Origin: Epiperipatus broadwayi
Lineage: Eukaryota > Onychophora > Udeonychophora > Euonychophora > Peripatidae
NCBI GenBank assembly: GCA_028023455.1
Contig: JAQFVV010000183.1
Span: 2,271,975-2,335,974 of the forward strand
Direction of reading: 5' to 3'
Length of the DNA: 64,000 nt
Below the pieces are notes generated by a model. The model had not been told where the DNA came from. It worked only from the letters and a program-made list of their open reading frames with translations, and did no database searches. The position numbers and the translations under genes were made by a program. The first letter of the stretch is position 1, and every line of letters starts with the position of its first letter. This document shows positions 21,950 to 32,205 of the stretch, piece after piece.

Positions 21950-23230
21950 TCATAAATTCAAATTCCATGAATTGTGTATTTTAATGTTAGCAGCTTGTCG
22001 ATTTATTAAATGCATTTTATTCCTGTTTATAAAAATTGCCTCTTTAATTTTTCTTTTACTATGGTTTCTCTCTTCATGAAGAATTTTCACATTTTCAAAA
22101 TCAAATTTAAATTTATATTTACATGTTTTTTCATGATCAAAGAAAACTGAAGGAGATATTAAATCACCATTATTTTTACTTTTTACACGCTTATATAACA
22201 ATTCATGCTCCTTCAATCTCTTCTCAATACTGCACCTAGATTCACCTATATATGATAGCATACAATCACAAAAAATTTGATATATGACATTACTTTTCTG
22301 CTTGACAGGTATGACATCCTTAGAATTATTGACTAATTTATTAATATTGTTTGGAACGTAGAATGAAACATTAAACACATTCTTATATAAATCCTTAAAA
22401 AATTTCACTTGTGGATTTGAAATAAATGGAATAGATATCCATTGTTTACTATTAATCTTCATTTCCTTTAAATTATTATAACTTTTTTTAAATTGACATA
22501 AAGTATTGTTTATTTGTTCCATTTTATAACCAACATCAAGCAATTCCTTGGCAAATATTTCAATATTTTTCAGTTTATCACTTTGGTAATGACATAATTT
22601 TTCATTCCAAAACAAAAAAGATCTAAAACTTGCCATCTTATGCATCATTGGTACTTTTGATTTACAATTTATATATCCTCTTTTTTGCAGTGGCTTAATT
22701 ATTAGTTTATAATTTAATATACTGTTATCTCTTGTAATCATTAAATCTAAATATTTAATATTATTGTCCTGTTCCTTTTCAATAGTCCATTTCAAGCCAT
22801 TCAACTTATTTAATTCCTCTACAAGCAAATTTATACTATTAGTATTTCCACAAACAAAAACATCATCCACATATCTTTTGTAAATTTTAATATCTCCAAA
22901 AGTACACATATTTAAAATACTACTCTCATATGTAGATAAAACAAAATTGCAAACTTGTGCAACTACAGGCAGACCCATAGGCCAACCTTTAGACATTTTA
23001 TAATATTGACCTTCAAAAGATGCAACAATGTTATCATTAAAAAAATTTAAAGAATCAACAATAAATTTTATCATATATTTACAAATACTTTTACTTTTTA
23101 ATGCATGTTCAATTATTTTTATAGAATGCATTCTATCAATAGATCCATACATTTCTGTAACATCCAATGAAGCAGTAACATCATTTTCATCAATCATCAA
23201 ATTTTTAATACTATTTACAAAGTCAAACAA
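21950..23230 (-). CDS. Penelope-like reverse transcriptase with GIY-YIG endonuclease domain (5'-truncated)
   Basis: An open frame of 426 codons. RT motifs in order: SLDVTEMYGSIDR (about residues 21-33), KGWPMGLPVVAQVCNF (about 80-95), KRYVDDVFV with the catalytic YVDD (about 118-122), and IKYLDLMITRD. These are the Penelope variants of RT boxes A to D. After a linker, VIYQIF...LSYIGES (from about 314) and R-LKEHE, then KIKEAIFI, give the GIY-YIG nuclease characteristic of Penelope-like elements. The family normally has several hundred more N-terminal residues, so this is a truncated gene: the chosen start is simply the first codon after the upstream TAA region. No intron or promoter is visible. 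It probably makes nothing on its own, but the retained part has no internal stop, suggesting a fairly recent insertion. Confidence 0.85.
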   Translation of the reverse strand: MFDFVNSIKNLMIDENDVTASLDVTEMYGSIDRMHSIKIIEHALKSKSICKYMIKFIVDSLNFFNDNIVASFEGQYYKMSKGWPMGLPVVAQVCNFVLSTYESSILNMCTFGDIKIYKRYVDDVFVCGNTNSINLLVEELNKLNGLKWTIEKEQDNNIKYLDLMITRDNSILNYKLIIKPLQKRGYINCKSKVPMMHKMASFRSFLFWNEKLCHYQSDKLKNIEIFAKELLDVGYKMEQINNTLCQFKKSYNNLKEMKINSKQWISIPFISNPQVKFFKDLYKNVFNVSFYVPNNINKLVNNSKDVIPVKQKSNVIYQIFCDCMLSYIGESRCSIEKRLKEHELLYKRVKSKNNGDLISPSVFFDHEKTCKYKFKFDFENVKILHEERNHSKRKIKEAIFINRNKMHLINRQAANIKIHNSWNLNL

Positions 23231-23303
23231 TGAAGCAATAGTATTTTCCCCAAATCGTAAAAAGTCTTATAAAAGTTTACCAATATATTTAAAAGTCTGA
23301 TAC

Positions 23304-24585
23304 ATGAATGACTTTGTAAATAGTATTAAAAATTTGATGATTGATGAAAATGACGTTATTGCTTCATTGGATGTTACAGAAATGTATGGATCTATTGATA
23401 GAATGAATTCCATAAAAATAATTGAACATGCATTAAAAAGTAAAAGTATTTGTAAATATATGATAAAATTTATTGTTGATTCTTTAAAATTTTTTTAATG
23501 ATAACATTGTTGCATCTTTTGAAGGTCAATATTATAAAATGTCTAAAGGTTGGCCTATGGGTCTGCCTGTAGTTGCACAAGTTTGCAATTTCGTTTTATC
23601 TACATATGAGAGTAGTATTTTAAATATGTGTACTTTTGGAGATATTAAAATTTACAAAAGATATGTGGATGATGTTTTTGTTTGTGGAAATACTAATAGT
23701 ATAAATTTGCTTGTAGAGGAATTAAATAAGTTGAATGGCTTGAAATGGACTATTGAAAAGGAACAGGACAATAATATTAAATATTTAGATTTAATGATTA
23801 CAAGAGATAACAGTATATTAAATTATAAACTAATAATTAAGCCACTGCAAAAAAGAGGATATATAAATTGTAAATCAAAAGTACCAATGATGCATAAGAT
23901 GGCAAGTTTTAGATCTTTTTTGTTTTGGAATGAAAAATTATGTCGTTACCAAAGTGATAAACTGAAAAATATTGAAATATTTGCCAAGGAATTGCTTGAT
24001 GTTGGTTATAAAATGGAACAAATAAACAATACTTTATGTCAATTTAAAAAAAGTTATAATAATTTAAAGGAAATGAAGATTAATAGTAAACAATGGATAT
24101 CTATTCCATTTATTTCAAATCCACAAGTGAAATTTTTTAAGGATTTATATAAGAATGTGTTTAATGTTTCATTCTATGTTCCAAACAATATTAATAAATT
24201 AGTCAATAATTCTAAGGATGTCATACCTGTCAAGCAGAAAAGTAATGTCATATATCAAATTTTTTGTGATTGTATGCTATCATATATAGGTGAATCTAGG
24301 TGCAGTATTGAGAAAAGATTGAAGGAGCATGAATTGTTATATAAGCATGTAAAAAGTAAAAATAATGGTGATTTAATATCTCCTTCAGTTTTCTTTGATC
24401 ATGAAAAAACATGTAAATATAAATTTAAATTTGATTTTGAAAATGTGAAAATTCTTCATGAAGAGAGAAACCATAGTAAAAGAAAAATTAAAGAGGCAAT
24501 TTTTATAAACAGGAATAAAATGCATTTAATAAATCGACAAGCTGCTAACATTAAAATACACAATTCATGGAATTTGAATTTATGA
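23304..24585 (+). pseudogene. Penelope-like RT/GIY-YIG, second (inverted) copy with one frameshift
   Basis: Same protein as the minus-strand copy; the two differ at only a few residues (for example RMNS for RMHS, LCRYQ for LCHYQ, YKHVKS for YKRVKS). One extra A in the run after GATTCTTTA near 23490 breaks the frame at a TAA (about 23496-23498), so it splits into 23304-23498 and 23539-24585. YVDD, WPMG and the GIY-YIG block (YIGES, R-LKEHE) are intact downstream. The first segment begins at the inverted junction, so the N-terminal domain is absent. The high similarity of the arms means the inverted pair arose together or was homogenised. Confidence 0.85.
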
Positions 24586-24744
24586 CATTTGCTTCCACTT
24601 TTGTTTTTTGAATTTAATGGCAGTTGAGGCAGGTTTAAGAAATTAACCGAAAGTACTTCTGCAGATTTAAAGATTGTTTGTAATAGTTTGTAAACTGTTA
24701 AATTTATTATTTCAATTATAATATATATATACATTAAAGGTCTA

Positions 24745-25915
24745 AAGCTAAACTAGTCAATAAAATAATCAAAGTTACCCCAAATTCACAATTCTAGCCA
24801 AAAACTAAATTAAAACACAACCAGTGATTTCATGCTACAAGCAGACTTTTCAAGTGTAAAGAACTATAAAATAACATATTTAAACTAAACATTGTCCACA
24901 ATTCCTCTTACATCTCATATACCTTTAATATTAAAATAATTTTTAAATAAGTTAATTGCTTCAGAATCATAAATTTTTAATAATATTCTTTAATTCTTCT
25001 TTTTTATTTTATTTCTCTCAAAGAAGTTTACTTTAGCTTCATAAAAATTAATAGTTGTGGCCTGTATCTCTTTCATGGATATATAAAACAACTGAAATAT
25101 ATATTTCTAACCCTAATTTTAAGTACCTTTATTCTTTCATTTAAGTTCAAACCACTCTGACCTATATATACCATCTTACAAAAACAATGGATAGTATACA
25201 CTACTCCAGGAATTCTTTCTATCAAAAATTTCCTTTGTATTATTTTGTTAAAAGTATTTTATTTAATAGCAATAATATTTGTAATAATGTAAATGATAAA
25301 AAAAATATGATTTTATTTTTATGCCATTTAAATTGTCTTCTTATAGAATTGTATGCAAAAATAGTAATTTGTTTGGAAATAAGAAAATTGCTCGGAAGAG
25401 GTGTATTATTTTGAATAATTTATTAAATAATACAAAAGAAATTTTTGATAAAAAGATTCCTGTAGTAGTGTATATTATCCCTTGTTTTTATAAAAGGGTG
25501 TACTTAGGTCACTAGTTTAAGCTTAAATGAAAGAATAAAGGTACATAAAAGTAAGGTTAGAAATAAATATCTTACTTCAGCTTTATATATCCATGAAAAA
25601 GATATAGGCCACACTTAATTTTAATGAGGCTAAAGTTGTCTTTTTTAAAAGAAATGAAATAAAAAGAATTATAGAAGTTTTAATATTAAAAATGTATGTT
25701 TCTGCAGCAATTAACTTATTTAAAAGTTCTTGCAATATTAAGGGTGTATGTGAAGTAAGTGGAATTTTGGGTAATGTTTAGTTTAAATATGTTGTTATTT
25801 TGTAGAATCTTTACACTTAAGTCTGCTTGTAGCAGTGAAACTATTGGTTGTGTTTAGAATTTATTTTCTGGCTAGTCCATTTGGGTTGTGAATTTGAGGT
25901 AATTTTGATTATATA
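24745..25915. mobile_element. Second head-to-head Penelope-like pair, older family
   Basis: A minus-strand copy (about 24745-25245) and a plus-strand copy (about 25260-25915) share inverted sequence, for example ATTTGGGGTAACTTTGATT against ATTTGAGGTAATTTTGATT at the outer ends and GTAGTGTATACTATCC against GTAGTGTATATTATCC inside. In the plus copy, NNTKEIFDKKIPVVVYIIPC then YKRVYLGH and, after a stop, SLNERIKVHKSKVRNK and EKDIGHT give a GIY-YIG domain. The minus copy encodes the same with YIGQSGLNLNERIKV. Only the region from just before the GIY-YIG onward survives. It is clearly a different Penelope-like family from the adjacent pair and more decayed. Confidence 0.7.
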
Positions 25916-25919
25916 TATA

Positions 25920-26390
25920 TAGAGAGAGAATATTCTATCTGCTTCACTTCTTTCCATGCCTTAGCATGTATATTGAATTCATAGAAAATAATGATGCATA
26001 TATAATGTTTTAAACATACATGCCTTATATAGTTTAATTTAAAAAGGTGTACACACATTAAAACAATAATAATTAAGCAAAAAAATTATGCAATTAAGAA
26101 AGGATATTAGTATGTGTTAATTATATGTACATCCTGGACTCCACATTAATGTATATGTGAATGTGTTCATACATTTTCATACTATTCTTTTTCCCCATCA
26201 GTCATTTTGTGATGATAATTGTTAATGATAAATGTTTAAATAATATTATATTTGTAAATATAATATTACTTAGTTATACACTAGCAGCCATTTTCACGTA
26301 AGGTTTTGTAATCATAATGACAATGTAAGTAAGTCACTATTTACCAAAATATTCCTATACATCATTCACAGATTTAATGCTTTAAACTAC
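25920..26390. other. AT-rich spacer, no feature seen
   Basis: No coding or structured element recognised. Confidence 0.4.
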
Positions 26391-26393
26391 TAA

Positions 26394-26607
26394 ACATCAC
26401 ATGATCAACATCTCTTTTGCTAGCATATAACTATTATTAAACAGGCAAAACTTTCCATACAGTAGTGCCACCATGTGTCAACCAGAGTAATCAATGGATG
26501 CCAGAAAGCTTGTGCATAAAATCCCCATCTAGTGCTCTCAGACCCAAGGCTCCTCACTGATGAAAGCCACAAGCCAGAAACTAGTCTGGAGATATTGGAT
26601 GAGTAGA
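26394..26607 (+). mobile_element. Family B repeat, rearranged fragment
   Basis: Begins with the family end CATCACATGATCAACATCTC and TGCTAGCATATAACT, continues to ACCAGAGTAATCAATGGATG and CTTGTGCATAAAATCCCC, then jumps directly to CTAGTGCTCTCAGACCC and a plus-strand hammerhead, ending GATATTGGATGAGTAG. It is therefore a deleted form of the 19.1 kb palindrome. Confidence 0.7.
26542..26600 (+). ncRNA. Hammerhead ribozyme motif, family B copy 4
   Basis: ACCCAA, GGC, TCCTCA (26551-26556), CTGATGA (26557-26563), AGC-CACAA-GCC loop (first stem pair weakened), GAAA, CTAGTC ending at 26586, TGGAGA (26587-26592), TA, TTGGAT. The core is canonical; helix I has one C-A and stem II one A-C change, so it is likely weaker than copy 3. 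Confidence 0.6.
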
Positions 26608-26609
26608 AG

Positions 26610-28610
26610 TGGCTATTTGCAATTTATAAGACATTAGAAGTGGCTATTTGCAATTGAATCCAATCATTTCAACTCCAAGAAAAAAAAAATAGAAAGCCAA
26701 ATAAAAAATATTAAAAATGATATATTAGGGGTGAATTTTGCATTGATTATACAAACCAGTTCATGAACCATAAATATTTTCTACATAAATCAATCTGGTC
26801 CATTATTATGTTTATTCAATGTTTTGTGACATTGTCTTTTAACTTCTTTCTGAGAGCCTTTAATACTTTAGCTAATTGTAGTTTTTCTTTGTAATCGATT
26901 TATTATTAATTATATAAAAACTGAAGCAAGGCCACAATTTCTTTATATCCCTATAGAAGAATAATTGAGAAAAACATATTTATTAGGTATTTAATTAATA
27001 AAGATGATAATTATTTTTTGTTAACTCTCTAATTAATAAGCAATCATATACTTATTTGCTCAAGGATTCAAGTTATATTCAAGCATTTTAGTAACAGATT
27101 GAGCTACAGTTTTATTCAGTTGGTCTGAATCAAGTTTTTTATCCAGCTGAGAAATGACCATGGGATTTTTAGCTTTAAGTCTATTAATCTACCACTGCTC
27201 TAATTAGATATTCAATTACTGCCAAATAACTGTTGGATACTATAAGATAGCTATCGAAAATAAATATACCAAACTTTTTTACAAATACTAATCTATCTGG
27301 GGGGAAAAAAATCTAAGTTTTATATGGATTTGAACCCCAAATCCTGGACATGGCGTACATGAACCAAATACTATCAATAATTTAGAAATAAAAGAAAAAA
27401 ATGTTTTTAAAAGATTACGCATATTAATTAAAGTATCAAAATCGAATTAATATATATTTAATATCTATCAATTACTTAAGAAAAGAACAACAAATACATT
27501 AATCATAGTTAATAATTACGTATATACAGTACTAATATTAATTAATCATAAATATAATTAATAATTAAACATTTACAGATATTAATTAATAATTTATAAA
27601 ATTCAATAGTTAATTGATATTATACAAACTTTACATCCATTTATTTATAATTAATAGTTTCTAACTTGAAACAATCTCACTCTTTATGTAAAAACAGTCA
27701 ACCGTCTTTTTGAATGGTTAACCAATGAGGACTCTATATAAACTTCATTAAATTTACAAAAACGGGGGGGGGGGGTCGTAGGCCTAATGAATCATTTATA
27801 CTGAGGAAAATAAAGTAACGAATTTATTGATTTTTATTGAATCTCGATTAATGAACAACAACTTTAAAATAAAATAAAAGTTTGTCCAGGTATTCTCATT
27901 TAACAATTAAATCTAATATTAATTATTATTTGATATCCAAGCAAATTCACCATTGGCTATTGAATGATAGGAATTTAATTTTTTTTTTTTTTTTGCAATT
28001 TGTTTTAAATCAGTTATTTTGTGGAATCACACTAACCTAATGTCATTGCCTTGCTGAACAGATTAATATATCGGTGAGTAAAAGATTCATTGATTAATTT
28101 CTGAGAAGCAAAAAAAATCCATGATTTCGTTCAACCTGAAACGGAATTCTAAACTCTATTACTCAAACGCATTGGCGTTCAAATACCACACCGCATGTGG
28201 CCAATTAACCATTCAATTAAAAACAATTAGATTCGTGCCTATGATTCTCGCAGTGGAACACACAAGTTCATTTGCGCTCAGAATTTTTTTAAATATATAT
28301 GCAATCTCTACAAATAAAATATTAAGATTTTTTATTTCTCCCCATCTACTAAAAGCAAATTGAAAAAGCATCTTGCTTTAAGCTAATGGTATATAAGGAG
28401 AAATATAATGCGCATTACATTAGTCTTGCATTTGCAAATACTTTATTTCGATGGTGTATATAAACTACAAACTTCATAACGTCTTTATATATATATTGCA
28501 AATAATAACTTGCACTTTAGGGGGCATGAACACGTAAATTAATAATTAATGTAATACAATGCTAATAAAAATGATAAATAATGCAATACGTAAAAACAAG
28601 AGCTGTGCTA
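26610..28610. other. AT-rich DNA, no gene seen
   Basis: Contains a box B complement GGATTTGAACCCC at about 27331 (possible minus-strand SINE remnant), a run of 12 G at 27764-27775, and long poly-T at about 27978. The frame open at 28121-28363 has no family resemblance. Confidence 0.4.
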
Positions 28611-28680
28611 AATGCTCTAACAAGCTTTATTGAAAAATGCCAGCAAGAAAAAGCATTTTAAAATCTCTATCTAGAAAACA

Positions 28681-28730
28681 CACCCTAACCTCAGACCAAT
28701 AGTTCCATGCTTTGACACTCCTCAGTAGAT
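28681..28730 (-). ncRNA. Hammerhead remnant, family C inverted copy
   Basis: Minus strand keeps CTGAGGA (complement 28719-28725), GTGTCAAAGCAT and ATTGGTC, with TGAGG and TAGGGTG after it. However, GAAA has become GGAA, and about 25 nt of the 5' helix I strand (including TACCCTA) is deleted. It is probably inactive. Confidence 0.55.
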
Positions 28731-29238
28731 CTAAAAATACCAACCCAAACCCAGCATTTATCTAAAAGTTATATATTGAGTGAAAAATCTGAAATTTTTA
28801 GACATCTGCATGTCTTCAAACCCAGATATCCAACTCAAATAGCTATATGGGATTATTAATATATAGTTTGACTGAAGATCTCTCAGCCCCATATGGCTAT
28901 ATGAGTTGGATAGCTGAGTTTGAAGAATGTAGATGTCTAAAGATTTTTAGATTTTCCACTCAATAGATAACTTTTAGATAAATGCTAGCTTTGAGTTTGT
29001 ATTTTTAGATCTTGTGTCTGAAACTAACGTAACGCCTCACTGAGGAGTGCCAAAGCATTGTTAAGGCTATTAATATCTGATTTGACTGAAGATCTCTCAG
29101 CCCCATATAGCTATTTGAGTTTGATAGCTGGGTTTGAAGACATGTAGGTGTCTAAAAATTTTAGATTTTCCACTCAATAGATAACTGTTAGATAAATGCT
29201 GTTTTTAGGTTAGTATTTTTGGATCTAGTGTCTGAAAT

Positions 29239-29298
29239 TACCCTAGTGCCTCACTGAGGAGTGCAAAAGCATGAAACCATTGGTCTGAAGTTAGGGTA
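29239..29298 (+). ncRNA. Hammerhead ribozyme motif, family C, near-canonical
   Basis: TACCCTA (29239-29245), then GTGCCTCA, core CTGAGGA (29254-29260), stem II GTGC-AAAA-GCAT, GAAA (29273-29276), helix III ACC-ATT-GGT with cleavage triplet GTC ending at 29285, TGAAG, then TAGGGTA (29292-29298). TACCCTA/TAGGGTA pairs over seven bases. CTCA/TGAA pairs at three of four positions next to the core, followed by one further C-G. All invariant residues are present and stem II is a clean 4 bp helix (one G-U). I rate it the most convincing ribozyme in the window. Confidence 0.8.
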
Positions 29299-29564
29299 TG
29301 GTTTCTAGATAAAGAATTTTAGAATGCTTTCTCTTGCTGTATTTATCAATAAAGCTTGTTAGAGCAATTAACATGGCTTGTTTTTTTTATTTACAAGCTT
29401 AAAAAGATTAGGTCATGTGATATATGGCTACTTTTTATTGACTATTTATAAATGCAATACATATTTTTTAACAATTGTAATTTTTACTCAAGTCGTTTAC
29501 TTTGATTACTTCTGGATTGTACAAAAAGGGAAGTTAGGAATGAATTCTTTTCAGTACAGTCAGC

Positions 29565-29660
29565 TGTCAAGCGTTGCTGGCCAGGTGGTTAGTGTGGCTG
29601 CCTTCCAAGCAGTTGTCCCGGGGTTCGCTTCCCGGCCGACGCTTTGACATATAAAAAAAC
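29565..29660 (+). mobile_element. tRNA-derived SINE, family S1 (most tRNA-like copy)
   Basis: AGCGTTG (29570-29576) and CGACGCT (29637-29643) pair as a 7 bp acceptor stem, giving a 74 nt tRNA-sized body. Box A-like TGGCCAGGTGG is present, as is an anticodon-type arm GCTGC-CTTCCAA-GCAGT with TCC in the anticodon position, and a box B GGGTTCGCTTCC. The outside bases TGTCA / TGACA extend the terminal pairing, as in the sister copies, and an A-rich tail follows. The D stem does not close and the T loop has 8 nt, so I call a SINE, not a functional tRNA gene. Confidence 0.7.
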
Positions 29661-29889
29661 TGTTTGCAGCAGCTGTTGCTCTATTTTGGAATATGATCCT
29701 CATTACTAATGCGAGTGATCCAATCTACCATGCATCTGATCAATTTATTTGGATGATTAGAACGTCAATAAAATTAATTTTACAATCTAGCTTGGAGGTT
29801 TCTTTAATTACTTTGTTCTGTAGAATCTATTTCCAGATAGTCTGGCTGAATTTTCTTCAAGTGGTTAATTAAGTAATCCATTACATACT

Positions 29890-30590
29890 TTTGTCATCAT
29901 CATCATTTATTTGTCCAAAACCAGGTTTCACTTGTCAAATCAGAATACATTTGTCCAAGCTTTCTGACTCCTACTTTACTTTTCACATATTGATAATTAT
30001 TTTCCTTTTTAAAATTTACAATCATTCTTTCTTCTATATCTTTTTGACATACAATCTACAATCTCTTCCAGTGCTTATTTTCATTATTCCTTTGACTCTA
30101 AAAATTCAGTTCTTTTTTTTCATCATAATTTTTTAAGAAGAAAAATATAGTTTTTTCATTTACTCTTTTCAACACATCTATGAATTTGACCTTACTATTT
30201 CAATATAATATTTCTATTATTCTCCAAATCCACACCTCTAAAGCTTAATATTTTTTGTTCTCAATTTTTATATCTGTCCATATGTCTGTTTATTATCAAG
30301 TTCTATCTCAAATCAAATATTTAACAAGCTTTTTTCTTAGATCTAATGCCATTGGATCATAGGTGGGAAAACATCTATCTTTATTAAAAGCTATTATAGA
30401 CATTGTATTTCTCATTGTAATTTTTCTTTTGTCTCCATTTTCATTATCAAATATCTGCTGTTCCAAATATTTTAAAGCTCCTTTTATAAGTTCCTGTTCA
30501 ATGTGTACTCTTATTTTGTTTTCTTTTCACTATTTTCATTCCTTTAATTTTATAACATTTTTTATTTCAAACGTTTAACACATTTTGTTA
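29890..30590 (-). pseudogene. Unidentified coding-like remnant, minus strand
   Basis: Reading the minus strand from about 30590, a segment of some 65 codons is open: it contains HIEQELIKGALKYLEQQIFD, GDKRKITMRNTMSIIAFNKDR and PTYDPMALDLRKKL. After several stops it resumes with DIEERMIV, YVKSKVGVRKLGQ and LTSETWFWTNK, ending in a CATCATCATCAT (minus: ATGATGATGATG) tail as LINEs have. The composition is protein-like and unlike the neighbouring AT DNA, but I do not recognise the domain. An ORF of a non-LTR element is the likeliest explanation, which is inference. Confidence 0.35.
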
Positions 30591-30599
30591 TGATTATAT

Positions 30600-31985
30600 T
30601 TAGATATATAAATTAAAATATAAAAATTAAATTCACAAATATGTAATGACAGTTTATAAATAATATAATGACAAGCTTCAAAAAATTGCTAAGCCAGGCA
30701 TTTAATGCGAGATCTTTATCAAAACAAATCTGCAATTTACTTTAGTAAAGTTAAATATATATATATCAATTTAAATTGAAACACCAATTACTAATAATGT
30801 GTTTACAGTCATCTAACTATATTAATTAAAGGAAATAATAATGTAAGAGTTCAAATATCAATAGGTTAACTGGCAAACATTTAACATTTACGTTTTTATT
30901 GTTTTTTAATTTTCTTGGTAGCAATTTTAAAAATGTAATTAAATTTAATTTACTAGTTCCATTTTAAGATTTTACAAAAGAATAGTTTTTAATCTTTAAA
31001 TTAATTATTCACTTTTTATAATAAATTGTTAGTCTTTTTTTATAAAGAAGAAAAAGAAAAGAATATTTACACAGTTTTGAACAGTACTGCACAAATAATT
31101 TATTGACATCTTTATTTTATAATCTCTAATATATTTGAAACGAACTATGTGTAACATAATGGTCATGATACAGATAAATAGTTCATTAATAAGGAGAATT
31201 AATAAAACATTTAAAATTATAATGCAAAAAACAGATGAAATGGGCACATAGTATTACTAAATATTTGTCATGTAGTTTTTTCTCCAGATGAAGCTACCTT
31301 AAATTTTCAATCAAAGTTATGTTTTGGATAAACTTACAGCATACATAAATTTTATGTATGCATATAATATTTATTTTCATCATCTTCATTTATTATCAAT
31401 CCATTTCAGGGAGATGATTTCTGAAGCATAACATGCAATGGCTACAAATAATATGTAATACCGGTGCCAATTTTCAATTGCTTTAATTTCATATTATTTT
31501 TAAAATTGAACTATTTGTCCCTCTCAGTACTTCCCTAAGTATGTCACTATTTTTCAAAAATCAAGTTAGTTTGAATTTAGCTTGTAGTTTTAATTTTATA
31601 TTTCCCCTTTTGTTTTAGCAGTATTTTATACCACTTGCAGTCTAGATGTAGGTATAAATTTTTTCATCTTTTTCAATTGACAGCATTTCTTGCCACTTTT
31701 TAAAAATATATAAATAAAATATATTGTAACTAATGGCAACAATAGGTAGCAAATTTATTTCATTATAATCACAGATTATAAGAAAGCAATCAACCTATTA
31801 TAAAAAAGCTATCAACTGAATCCAATTAAATAAAAGTAATTTTATTTACTGTCTGTATTTTAACATTCTTATAAATAATAGTTATAAAAATGGAATTTGA
31901 AGTAATAATTACATAAAACTATAACCTGAATATTCCTAAACTACATTGTAGCCATTTCATCCATTTTTTCTGATACAAAGCATCT
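30600..31985. other. AT-rich spacer, no feature seen
   Basis: No coding or structured element recognised up to the Ty3 element's target duplication. Confidence 0.4.
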
Positions 31986-31994
31986 TTTTACTAC

Positions 31995-32169
31995 TGCTGT
32001 GTCCCGGCTTTCGCCTACGGATCAGCAATGATAAATTTAGTTTAGTAAACAGACAAGGTTCTACTGATTTATTACATGCTATATACACTAGATACGAAAT
32101 TAGCTTGACAATCTGCAATCATTGTCAATTGTTATTATTCTATTTTGTTATTATTCTATATATATAACA
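31995..32169 (-). repeat. 3' LTR of Ty3 element, internally deleted (175 bp)
   Basis: Matches both ends of the 616 bp LTR on the other side but lacks its central 441 bp. The break lies at AACAGACAAGGTTCTACTG, where the long LTR has ACAAGGTATTG and, 441 bp on, CCGGGTTCTACTG. GGT at both edges suggests microhomology-mediated deletion. Confidence 0.9.
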
Positions 32170-32180
32170 CTCCTCCCCTT
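32170..32180 (-). other. Polypurine tract
   Basis: Minus strand AAGGGGAGGAG directly abuts the TGTTATATA start of the 3' LTR, the position of the plus-strand DNA primer in LTR elements. It confirms the orientation. Confidence 0.85.
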
Positions 32181-32205
32181 ACTCCAGAAATGGCTTCTCT
32201 ATTAT

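Larger units (their letters stand above)
21813..24722. mobile_element. Head-to-head inverted pair of Penelope-like retroelement copies
   Basis: Left arm (21813 to about 23224, minus) and right arm (about 23308-24722, plus) are almost identical inverted copies of about 1.41 kb, each ending in the same 3' UTR (AGATTTAAAGATTGTTTGTAA... ATTTCAATTATAAT). The roughly 80 bp centre belongs to the left copy only: it extends its reading frame 5' by some 20 codons, including a TAA. Both copies are 5'-truncated. Inverted or partial double copies are typical of Penelope-like insertion. The homology ends at 21813 and 24722; no convincing target duplication was found. Confidence 0.85.
28612..29373. mobile_element. 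Family C repeat: tandem dimer plus inverted copy, hammerhead-bearing
   Basis: Two direct copies of a 213 bp unit (CTGAAGATCTCTCAGCCCC at 28872 and 29085) are followed by a shared tail GAAACCATTGGTCTGAAG...CTTGTTAGAGCAATT. The left side (28612 to about 28850) is the same sequence inverted, starting GCTCTAACAAGCTTTATTG. The unit junction falls exactly inside the ribozyme: the first plus unit stops after stem II (GCCAAAGCATTG) and the second begins there. No protein is encoded. This layout is what a tandem, ribozyme-bounded RNA copied into DNA would give. Confidence 0.75.

Noticed and set aside
23028-23300. 90-codon plus-strand frame
   Set aside because: Antisense of the Penelope-like reverse transcriptase copy on the minus strand.
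27764-27775. Run of 12 G as a regulatory G-tract
   Set aside because: A single homopolymer with no other G-runs nearby; more likely slippage or assembly noise.
29570-29643. Functional tRNA-Gly(TCC) gene
   Set aside because: The D stem does not close, the T loop has 8 nt, and three dispersed relatives with poly-A tails show it to be a SINE.
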